NCBI RefSeq assembly: GCF_004354045.1
Contig: NZ_SMRT01000012.1
Location: 1-64,000, forward strand
DNA length: 64,000 bases
Direction of reading: 5' to 3'
DNA from: Paenibacillus piri
GTDB lineage: Bacteria; Bacillota; Bacilli; Paenibacillales; NBRC-103111
Positions 34,305 to 42,800 of this stretch are shown here, in pieces; positions within the stretch are counted from its first letter, which is position 1, and each line of letters starts with the position of its first letter. The notes beneath the pieces were generated by a model. The model saw only the letters and a list, made by a program, of their open reading frames with translations. It ran no database searches and was not told the origin of the DNA. The position numbers and the translations under genes were made by a program.

Positions 34305-34871
34305 ATGCATTTTTTAAGCAGGAAGAGACGACGTACGGCTTTGAACGGGATCGTGATCATGGCTTTGATAGCCGGTTTGTTCCCTTTCGGAACGATGTCG
34401 GCAGCGGAAGAGGTTCCGCCAGCGGTGTCGGCATCCCGGCTTGTCTTCAACGATATTCAGGGCCATTGGGCCGAGCAAGCCATTGAGCGTTGGGTCGATC
34501 TGGGTTGGACCAAGGGCCATGAGGACGGCAACTTTCACCCGGAGCAAAAAGTGACCAGGGCAGAATTTATCGCTTTGGCCAACCGGATGTATGGCTATAT
34601 GGAACGGGCGGCCATCGATTACTTGGATGTCATGATCGATGTGGCCGGGGGGGAGGAAGTCGCCTTTCGCGCAATGAAAGACGCCGGTTACAGTATCCTT
34701 GAACTCACCCGAGCGATGGGGAGTTATGGAGTCGACCGCCCGAAAATGACGAATAATTTGCAGGCGCTTGGCTATAGCCATGCAGAGGCGTTTAGCGCAG
34801 TGAATACAATATATCCGATCTCTATCGAAGAGTGGATGGGAATCATCATGAACGCGGCCGGGTGGTTATGA
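34305..34871 (+). CDS. SLH-domain surface protein (short)
   Basis: ATG 34305 after GAAAGGAG. A signal peptide (ALNGIVIMALIAGLFPFGTM) leads to one SLH domain: FNDIQGHWAEQAIERWVDLG, HEDGNFHPEQKVTRAEFIAL. The last ~85 residues (AMKDAGYSILELTRAM, LQALGYSHAEAFSAVNTIYP) are helical repeats from a different source, so the protein may be a chimera. Real anchoring usually takes three SLH domains. Confidence 0.65.
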   Translation: MHFLSRKRRRTALNGIVIMALIAGLFPFGTMSAAEEVPPAVSASRLVFNDIQGHWAEQAIERWVDLGWTKGHEDGNFHPEQKVTRAEFIALANRMYGYMERAAIDYLDVMIDVAGGEEVAFRAMKDAGYSILELTRAMGSYGVDRPKMTNNLQALGYSHAEAFSAVNTIYPISIEEWMGIIMNAAGWL

Positions 34872-34920
34872 TCACGTCCGTAAAGATAAGATACACATTA
34901 AATGTGTAGCATGAACAACG

Positions 34921-35307
34921 CCGTTCTCGGATGTAAAGACGTCGGATTGGTACAGCAGCGCGATAAACACCGCCTACGCGTTTGATTTGATCAACGGGTT
35001 TGAAGACGGCACGTTCCGCCCGATGGACACGATCACTCGTGAGCAGGCAGCAACAATTATCGCTAAAGCGATGACGATCACCGGCCTGAAAACCAAACTC
35101 GCTATAAAAGCAACTGAAGATCCATTGCGTCCATTTAGAGATGCAACCGATGTTTTGACTTGGGCGCTAAGCAGCATTGCCGACAGTGTTCAAGCAGGTA
35201 TCGTATCGGGAAGAAACGGCGCTGAGCTGGCGCCCAAAGCGCTTATTACGAGAGCTGAAGTAGCAGCGATTATACAAAGACTGCTTCAAGAATCGGAATT
35301 GATATAA
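34921..35307 (+). pseudogene. SLH-domain fragment without a start
   Basis: The frame reads PFSDVKTSDWYSSAINTAY then FEDGTFRPMDTITREQAATI and WALSSIADSVQAGIVSG with APKALITRAEVAAIIQRLL: the end of one and a full second SLH repeat, the usual C-terminus of a surface protein. A TGA lies three codons upstream and no start is in place. It is probably the detached end of the NHL gene at 33990. Confidence 0.75.
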
Positions 35308-35316
35308 ATCTGCTGT

Positions 35317-35333
35317 GCAGTGAAACTGACCAC
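35317..35333 (+). repeat. stray copy of the 5' flank of the tRNA-Ala fragments
   Basis: GCAGTGAAACTGACCAC. The same 17 bases (one or two changes) precede the tRNA-Ala fragments at 26241 and 27801. Here no tRNA part follows; the Shine-Dalgarno of the peptide gene comes next. Confidence 0.6.
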
Positions 35334-35354
35334 TCCTGAGAGGAGGTGATTACG

Positions 35355-35492
35355 ATGGAAGAGCACAAGAAAACGGGCGCAAACATGGAGTCCGTAGAGA
35401 CGAGCAAGGCTTCCGAGATCAAGCTCGGCGATTTGCCGAAGAAGCTGACCGAGGAAGAAGCGAAAAACGTGTCTGGCGGTAGATTTTTTTAA
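35355..35492 (+). CDS. putative double-glycine-leader peptide (RiPP-like or signal precursor)
   Basis: A 45-residue ORF with a perfect AGGAGGTGAT five bases before ATG. Residues 21-42 (EIKLGDLPKKLTEEEAKNVS then GG) are a typical leader for C39-type peptidases: amphipathic helix, L-x-x-x-E/A-x-x-x-V and double Gly. After GG only Arg-Phe-Phe remain. A strong terminator follows, as is usual for highly expressed precursors ahead of transport genes; the C39 exporter lies 1.3 kb on. Either a tripeptide is the product or the core was lost. A seven-T run at the end could allow frameshift. Confidence 0.7.
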   Translation: MEEHKKTGANMESVETSKASEIKLGDLPKKLTEEEAKNVSGGRFF

Positions 35493-35508
35493 GGAAGAGA
35501 GCAGCATC

Positions 35509-35534
35509 GCGCGGGAGCGACTCCCGCGCTTTTA
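35509..35534 (+). terminator. terminator after the peptide gene
   Basis: GCGCGGGAG-CGA-CTCCCGCGC, nine-base GC-rich stem, then TTTT. It probably limits read-through to the downstream genes. Confidence 0.8.
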
Positions 35535-35964
35535 TCTAGTAGACCGTTTCAAAAATAACGTTCCTGAAGACATACCGCTGATCCGATATATGTAGTCTAA
35601 TCAGCCTGGCCGTTCGCATTCGTTCGAAAGAAACGAGCTAACGGACTCCACAACTGCTATTTCCCCGTTTTACCTTGGTTTAGAAAGCTAACGGTCGCCA
35701 CAGCCGTTAATTCGAAAAAATCTGGTGTTTTCGTCTGATTTTGGGCCGATAACGGCTCCTGCGTCCGTTAGCAGCGTCGAAGGGTAGGTTTTTCACAAAA
35801 TAATGATTCCCATGTCTACAACTCAGCATTGGAATCTCGGTTGGAATCCGTACCCAATCATGCATTCCGATCATGAACGAGACGGTCCGAGCAGTGAGTA
35901 GAAAACTTACTTTACTTTAAGATCGTTATACTAGACTTTGGATAGATAAAAGGAGTTTGGCACA
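35535..35964. other. intergenic region with TAACGG repeats
   Basis: Holds three copies of an imperfect palindrome (35636-35772), otherwise no gene. TATACT at about 35928 may be the -10 box of the next operon. Confidence 0.5.
35636..35772. repeat. three interspersed GCTAACGG palindromes
   Basis: GCTAACGGACTCCACAACTG at 35637, GCTAACGGTCGCCACAGCCG at 35687 and, in reverse, CGTCCGTTAGC ending at 35772. Each reads nearly the same on both strands (GCTAACGGnC...GnCCGTTA). REP-like repeats of this kind are, from memory, common in Paenibacillus intergenic DNA. Confidence 0.55.
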
Positions 35965-36735
35965 ATGTCTCTCGATCAAGTCATTGCTCTTCAAATAGAT
36001 GGATGCAACTTCTCGCTCGCGACCGTGCTGCGATCGGCCCAAATGCAAGGTAGCTTCGGTGCGATTCATGATTACCTTACGATCGCGCTTATTGCAGCTT
36101 ATGCCGAGGAGCACCGTATCCTGGCTAGCCAAGCGGAGATCCAGGAGGCCGTCACCGACTGGAGAGTAGCAAATTCGCTGTATCAAGCATCGGAGGTGAA
36201 GGATTGGATGGAAGAACGCTCGCTGTCGATGGCGGATCTGGCTGAATTTGCCAGGATAGAGGTATTGAAGGAACGAGTCCGTAACCACGTGGCAGCTGGC
36301 AAGGTTGAACGGTACTTCGCAGAGCATCGATCTCGATTCGAAGAGGTGGCTCTCTCGCAAATCGTCGTGAACGAGCGGGGGCTTGCGCGAGAGCTTAAGT
36401 TCAAGCTCATGGAGGGGGAAGAGTTTTTTTTGCTTGCCCGCACCTTCTCGACAGAAGAGTCGTCCAAGTTTGGAGGAGGGTATATCGGCCGTAAGATGAG
36501 GGCGCAGTTGCCTCTTGCGATTACCACTCAAGCGTTCCGATCGGTTCCAGGAACGATCGTAGGACCCCTGGAGATCGACAAGAAGTTTTATGTCGTCAAG
36601 ATCGAAGAGGTCAATCCGGCAGAGCTAAATGCGGACACAAGGGCGCGAATCGAACAGATCTTATTCGAAGATTGGCTAACCGCCAGACGTAAGGAAGCGA
36701 ACGCGTACATGCCGCAATTATGGGCGCAAGATTAG
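35965..36735 (+). CDS. cytoplasmic PpiC/parvulin-like peptidyl-prolyl isomerase
   Basis: A 256-residue protein with an N-terminal SurA/PrsA-type helical region (residues 30-130) and a parvulin domain (about 130-230): LSQIVVNERGLARELKFKLM, LARTFSTEESSKFGGGYIG, VPGTIVGPLEIDKKFYVVKI. There is no signal peptide, unlike PrsA. It is 19 bases upstream of the C39 exporter gene, so the pair is an operon. Such isomerases next to C39/cyclic-nucleotide-domain exporters probably hold or present the precursor. The precise role is inferred. Confidence 0.82.
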   Translation: MSLDQVIALQIDGCNFSLATVLRSAQMQGSFGAIHDYLTIALIAAYAEEHRILASQAEIQEAVTDWRVANSLYQASEVKDWMEERSLSMADLAEFARIEVLKERVRNHVAAGKVERYFAEHRSRFEEVALSQIVVNERGLARELKFKLMEGEEFFLLARTFSTEESSKFGGGYIGRKMRAQLPLAITTQAFRSVPGTIVGPLEIDKKFYVVKIEEVNPAELNADTRARIEQILFEDWLTARRKEANAYMPQLWAQD

Positions 36736-36754
36736 GTTAGGGGATACGGAATCG

Positions 36755-39700
36755 ATGGAGACGAATAAGCTGCTTGGCTACATGGTGAAAAGTCCTTTTT
36801 TTGTTGTGCTTAGCCTAAGCGAGAAGCAAACGCTGGCCCGACATGGGCAGATCATTCCGTTCTCAATCGGACAGACGGTGCAGGATAAGGATGAGTTATC
36901 GGAATTTCTGTATGTCGTCGTCTCGGGCGAGGTTCGGATGATCGACGAGCGGTCGGATGGAACGGAGATCAGCCTCGGCTTATTAAAGGACGGGGACAGC
37001 TTCGGCTGGGAAAGCGGGACGAAGCAGCCAAGCCAGCCCGTCGTCTACAGCGCGGCAGGAAATGTGCGGTTGCTGGCCATTCCGATCGAGAAGCTTCGCG
37101 AGGTGCTGTCGCACAATCCAGGCCTGGAAGATCTGCTCGATACGTACGCGTCGTCCCGGGCCGTCTCGATGTTCCTAAGAAGAACGGCATTGCTGTCCTC
37201 CGAAGATTATCAAGCAGTTCGTACGTTTCTGGAGCGGATGACCGTTATTCAAGCGGACAAAGGGCAACCGATCGTGCGCGAAGGGGACGAGGGAGACGCG
37301 TTCTACATCGTTCACTCGGGTCATTGCGAGGTCGTCAAGGAGGTTGATGGCGCCGTCCTCAACCGACTCATCGCGGGCGACTTCTTCGGTGAATTGGCCT
37401 TGCTCACGGGGGCACGGCGCAAAGCGACGGTGGTCGCCGTCGAACCTGCGCAGTTGTTCCGGCTAAGCAAGGACGACTTCGATGTCATGATCGTGGAGTA
37501 CCCGGCGCTCAGAACGGCTATTGAGAGCATCTCCTCCAATTATGTATCGAAAGCGTCCAAGTATGACGATGACGAAGAAGATTCGATGGACAGATTGGAG
37601 GCGTCTTCCGGTCAATCGGTGAAGTGGGAGCCGGTTGTGAAGAAGGGCAACAGACGATTCAGGCTGCGCAAATACCCGATACGCCTGCAGCACAACGAGA
37701 TGGATTGTGGCCCTACCTGTCTTGCTATGGTGATGGCGTATTACGGTTCGCATATTCCGATCAACCGAATCAGGGAGCAGACGGAGATGTCGCGCTCCGG
37801 AAGCACGCTGTACGGCTTGACGGAGACGGCGGAATCGCTGGGGCTAGCCGCACAAGGCTTCACGACGCAGCTCGATGCTCTCTCCGGGGTGAAGTTGCCC
37901 GCGATCGCGCATTGGAAGGGCGAACACTTCAACGTCGTATACGAGGTGACGAAAAGCCATGTGATTGTCGGCGATCCCGCTTACGGCTTGGAGAAAAAAA
38001 GCAGGGCTGATTTCGAGGCGGGCTGGAGCGGGGCAATACTGACACTGACGCCGACCGAGCGGCTTGCTTCTCATGAGCGGATGCGCAGCCCGGTATCGCG
38101 TTTTATCGCCTACGTGACCCCGAATAAAAAAGCGCTGCTGACGCTCCTGATCACGTCATTGCTCGTGCAACTGATCGCACTGGCGATTCCGATTATCACG
38201 CAAGTCATCGTAGATAAAGTGCTCGTAGAGAGGTACGGCGATCTGTTGAACGTGCTGCTGGTCGGCATGCTCGGCTTGTCGGTTTGTTATATTGTCGTCA
38301 ACTCGTGCCGAACTTTTATTGCGGCCAAAATTGCGCTGAAGATCGACGTGGCGATGCTGGGCGAATTTTACAAACACCTGCTCAGCCTGCCCTTATCGTT
38401 TTTTTGGGCCCGTACGATCGGAGATTTGACAAGCCGGGTGGGCGAAAATCAGAAGATACGCAGAATGCTCACAACCGGGGCGGTTCAGATGCTGCTTGAC
38501 CTGCTGACGATTCTCATTTACGGGACGCTGATGCTGGTCTACCATGTCAAGCTGTCGCTTATCGCGTTTGCCATCATCCCCTGTTATGCGGCGCTTGTGC
38601 TTCTCTTCTCGCCGCTGATGCGGAAAAACAGTCGCAGGCAATTCGAAGCGGAAGCGGAGTCGCAAACAACGATGGTAGAAGCGATCAAGTTGATCTCCAC
38701 CGTCAAAGCGCTTGCCGCCGAGCCAGCCATCGGCTGGAAGCTGATGGATAAGCTGCAGCTCGCTTTGAAGCAGAGGATCAAAGCCATCCGCTTGATCGTA
38801 ACTTCGGAAACGATCGCCGACACTATCAAAACGATCGGCAACGCCTTGGTGTTATACGGAGGCGCATTGTTCGTCATGCGCGGCGAATTGTCGGTAGGCC
38901 AGTTCGTTGCCTTTTTGTCGGTTTATTTTACCGTTACACAGTCGATCACTCAAATGCTGATGATGCTAAACGACATTATGGAAGTGAGAGTTTCGATGGA
39001 GCGGATTGACGATGTGTTTGCAGCGCACCCGGAGGAGCTTGAACCGCAAAACATGCGAAGATTGGCCGCGCTGAAGGGGCACATTCAGTTCGACAATGTG
39101 ACGTTTCGCTACAGCAAGGACGGCCCTAACATTTTGCAACAAATTAACTTGAACATAGAGCCGGGACAGACGGTTGCGCTTGTCGGAAGAAGCGGGGCGG
39201 GCAAATCAACGTTCGCGAACCTGCTTACAAAGCTGTTTGCCCCGACAAGCGGGACGATTCGTCTTGACGGACACGATATCCGTCAAATTCACGCCGCGTC
39301 CTTGCGCCGCAAAATCGGCATCGTTCAGCAGGAAAATCGGGTATTTCGGGCAACGATTCAAGACAATATTGCCATCCGCTTTCCGTCCGCTACGCTCGAA
39401 GAAGTCGAAACGGCTGCCAAGCTGGCAGGGGCTTACGAATTTATTACCGCTTTGCCGCTCGGTTTCAAGACGATGATCGGAGAAGGTGGTTTAAGCCTCT
39501 CCGGAGGGCAATTGCAACGAATCGCCATCGCGAGGGCGTTGCTTGGCGAGCCGGGTATTCTGATTTTCGACGAGGCGACCAGCGCGCTGGATTCGGAGTC
39601 GGAGCGAATCATTCAGCAGAACATGGATACGATGCTGAAGGGCCGCACCTGCCTGATCATTGCCCACCGTCTCAGCACAGTGCAGAAGGCGGATATGATC

Positions 39701-39802
39701 GTCGTATTGGATCGCGGAGCTGTTGTGGAGACCGGTTCCCATGTCGAGCTGATCGAAGCCAAAGGGCTTTATTATTACTTGATCAGTCAGCAGTTGAGTT
39801 GA
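36755..39802 (+). CDS. peptidase-containing ABC exporter with two cyclic-nucleotide-binding-like domains
   Basis: A 1015-residue bacteriocin-type exporter with an unusual front. Residues about 10-130 are a diverged cNMP-like domain; about 150-265 a clearer one (GQPIVREGDEGDAFYIVHSG, DFFGELALLTGARRKATV, the F-G-E-L-A-L-x(n)-R-x-A-T binding loop). C39 peptidase at ~305-440: QHNEMDCGPTCLAMVMAYYG (catalytic Cys), WKGEHFNVVYEV (His), DPAYG (Asp). TM domain ~450-740. ATPase: GRSGAGKST, LSGGQLQRIAIARAL, LIFDEATSALD. It should cut double-glycine leaders and export the product. The likely substrate is the peptide at 35355. Confidence 0.93.
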   Translation: METNKLLGYMVKSPFFVVLSLSEKQTLARHGQIIPFSIGQTVQDKDELSEFLYVVVSGEVRMIDERSDGTEISLGLLKDGDSFGWESGTKQPSQPVVYSAAGNVRLLAIPIEKLREVLSHNPGLEDLLDTYASSRAVSMFLRRTALLSSEDYQAVRTFLERMTVIQADKGQPIVREGDEGDAFYIVHSGHCEVVKEVDGAVLNRLIAGDFFGELALLTGARRKATVVAVEPAQLFRLSKDDFDVMIVEYPALRTAIESISSNYVSKASKYDDDEEDSMDRLEASSGQSVKWEPVVKKGNRRFRLRKYPIRLQHNEMDCGPTCLAMVMAYYGSHIPINRIREQTEMSRSGSTLYGLTETAESLGLAAQGFTTQLDALSGVKLPAIAHWKGEHFNVVYEVTKSHVIVGDPAYGLEKKSRADFEAGWSGAILTLTPTERLASHERMRSPVSRFIAYVTPNKKALLTLLITSLLVQLIALAIPIITQVIVDKVLVERYGDLLNVLLVGMLGLSVCYIVVNSCRTFIAAKIALKIDVAMLGEFYKHLLSLPLSFFWARTIGDLTSRVGENQKIRRMLTTGAVQMLLDLLTILIYGTLMLVYHVKLSLIAFAIIPCYAALVLLFSPLMRKNSRRQFEAEAESQTTMVEAIKLISTVKALAAEPAIGWKLMDKLQLALKQRIKAIRLIVTSETIADTIKTIGNALVLYGGALFVMRGELSVGQFVAFLSVYFTVTQSITQMLMMLNDIMEVRVSMERIDDVFAAHPEELEPQNMRRLAALKGHIQFDNVTFRYSKDGPNILQQINLNIEPGQTVALVGRSGAGKSTFANLLTKLFAPTSGTIRLDGHDIRQIHAASLRRKIGIVQQENRVFRATIQDNIAIRFPSATLEEVETAAKLAGAYEFITALPLGFKTMIGEGGLSLSGGQLQRIAIARALLGEPGILIFDEATSALDSESERIIQQNMDTMLKGRTCLIIAHRLSTVQKADMIVVLDRGAVVETGSHVELIEAKGLYYYLISQQLS

Positions 39803-39832
39803 GAATATCTTATTACCGATAGGTGGGGTATC

Positions 39833-42800
39833 GTGGTAAATATTACGGTTGCGACTATTTTGTCTGTCGCATTGCTGATAACCCTATTTCTTGCAGTTTT
39901 TACGTTGATGTATTGCCAAAGCTCAAAAAAGGTGTATTTTATTTTACTGTCCGTATCTGTCTTTCTTTTCGTGCTTGGTTACCTGTTGGAGGTTACGGCA
40001 ACGTCTTCAAATGGCGGCTTGACGGCTACAAAGGTCATGTATTTGGGTGCCGCGTTCTTTTCACCGCTGTTTCTTCTGTTTGCGGCGGATTACTGCGAAG
40101 TGCGGATTTCCAAACCGCTAGTTCTCTTCCCGCTCTTGTTGATTCCATCCATTGTGGTTTTGCTTGTCTGGACATCCGAGTATCACACTCTCATCTATTC
40201 ATCTTACTACTTTATATTGGATGCGCCGATTCATCATCTGGAAATGGAACCGGGAAAGCTGTACTATTTGAATCATGGTTTCGCGTTGCTTTGCATGATC
40301 GTTACAAGCGGAATATTAATTCACCGGTTGATTCATTGGGGGAAGCGGTACAGATTACAGCTATTGCTTTTGGTTTTAGGCGCGTTCACACCGGTCATAG
40401 CCAATTTTCTTTACGTAGTTAAGCTGAATGTGTTTGGTATCAACTACACGCCGGTGTCCCTCGTTGTATTAAACCTACTCTTTTTTATCAATATCATACG
40501 ATACGACCTTTTCGACATTCTGCCCCAAGCATCTTCAATGGCGCTAAATTCCATCAAAGAAGCGTTCGTGCTGATTGATAAGGATATGCTGTTTTTAAGC
40601 GCAAACCCGGCTGCTTATCTGGTTATGCCCGGTCTATCCAATCTTCACAAAGGCCGTGAAATAACGGGGATCAGCGAGTGGCCGCCGGAGCTGACCAAGC
40701 TGACTGATCATAGGAATGCAGATATACGGTTTTCCGTCCGAACCGATACCGAACGATTTTACGGTGCCAGTGTCAGCGCTGTCTTCACAAAAAAGAAGGA
40801 GATGGAAGGCTGGATCATTTTGATTCAGGATATAACGCTAAATGAGGAAAATGTCGCCTTGCAACGGTTGGACAAGTTGAAGGATGATTTCCTCGCCAAT
40901 ACGTCTCACGAGCTGCGTACGCCGCTGCACGGCATTATAGGCATCACCGAATCGCTCGCGGCCGGTGCGGCCGGTCCGTTGCCCGAACGAGCGCTGAATC
41001 ATATTGCGATGATCGGTGCCAGCGGCAAGCGGCTTGCTTCGCTTGTCGACGATATACTCGATTTCTCGAGACTTCGACATGAGGAGATCGTGCTGCGGCG
41101 TCAAGCGGTCGATATGCATCAGAGCGTCGAGGTGGTGACGATGGTGCTGAGGCCGTTGTGGCAAGCGAAGTCGCTGCGGTTGGAAAATAAACTGCCGGTG
41201 AACTGTTATGTAGATGGCGACGAAGGGCGCATTCATCAAGTTCTATACAATATCATCGGCAACGCGATCAAATTTACGACGGAAGGGTCAATCGAGGTGA
41301 CGGCGGAGCGAACGACGCTCGGGTGGACAATGCGTGTTGCAGACACCGGCATCGGTATTGCGCCGGAGCAGCAACAGTTAATATTCGAATCGTTCGCTCA
41401 GGGAAGCGGTTCGATTGCCAGGGATTACGGCGGCACCGGCCTCGGGCTTTCGATCTCAAAGAAGCTGGTCGAGCTGCACGGCGGCAGCCTCACCGTCGCT
41501 TCGGTTATCGGAGAAGGCACGACATTCTCGTTCGAGCTTCCGGCTGCGGAATTGCCGCAGGAATCGGAGTTGAAGACAAGCCTCCTCGCTGATGGGAGCA
41601 GGCAGATGCCATTGATCGAGGAGGAGCTTGCGTCCGAAGTACAAGAGGAGGCTGCGACGCTTGCACAGGTGGACAACGCCGTTATAGCCGCCCGAGACAA
41701 CACGGACTTAAGTATCGCCGCGGCGCCGTCGCCGACCTGTATTCTCGTTGTCGACGACGAACCGGTCAATCTGCAAGTGCTCGACAATTTTCTGACGATG
41801 GAAGGTTACCGGGTCGCCCAAGCGTCCAGCGCGTTCCAGGCGCTGGCGCTGATCCAAGACGGCCTCAAGCCGGATCTGATCCTTCTTGACGTGATGATGC
41901 CGCGCATGTCCGGGTACGAGCTGAGTCAGAAGCTTCGCTTGGACTACGCTACGCGCAGCCAACTGCCGATCCTGCTATTGACGGCTCGCGGCTTGACGGC
42001 GGACCTGGTCGAAGGCTTCAGCTCCGGCGCCAACGATTATTTGAGCAAGCCGATCTCGCGGCAAGAGCTGTTGGCGCGGGTCAAGCTGCATCTGCAGTTG
42101 GCGCAATGGAACAGCTCGCTAGAGAACGAGGTGTTGCAGCGCACGCTCGCGATCCGCAACCTGCTCGACGAGGCGGGGCAAGGTTTCCTATCGCTTGCCG
42201 AGGATATGCTTATTATGCCGGAATACAGTGTCGAATGTGAGCGTTTATTCGGGGCGGAGCTGACCGGGCAGCTGTTCGCTCCTCTGATTTACCCGGCAGA
42301 TCTAACCGATCGGCGGTTTCTGGAGGAGCTGCTGATGCAGATTATTCACGAGCAGGACGAGTTGCAGGTCGCCGTGCTGCTCTCGCTGTTGCCCGGCGAA
42401 GTCGAGATTAAGGGCAAGCATGTGGAGTTGCAGTATAAGAAACTGGGCAGCGAAGCCGGAATGCCCGACCGCATCATGGTGATTATGACCGATATAAGCG
42501 ATCGGCGCCAGCTCGAGCAGACGATGGATAAAGAGCGGCGCATGCTGCGGATGGTTGTGCGCGTCGTGGTGCACTATGCGATGTTCAAGGAGTTGACGGA
42601 GGAGTATCGGCGATTTGCAACTTCCGGCATCCGTGAGATCCTTGCGGAGGATGCAACGATGGAAGAGCGGATCAACGAGATGATGCGTTATGTACATACG
42701 CTCAAGGGCAATTTTGCCCAACTTGACTTTATAGATGTGGTTGAGAAGCTGCACGCGTTCGAAACGCAGTTGCTGGAATGGCGTAAGCGAATGGAAGGGG

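Noticed and set aside
35286..35507. 73-residue minus-strand ORF over the double-glycine ORF
   Set aside because: No ribosome binding site; the plus-strand ORF has a perfect one, a leader pattern and a terminator.
37463..38074. Several ORFs overlapping the exporter gene
   Set aside because: All are other-frame shadows in GC-rich coding sequence.
39823..40422. 199-residue plus-strand ORF in another frame
   Set aside because: Shadow of the kinase's seven-helix region; Cys/Phe-rich product without motifs.
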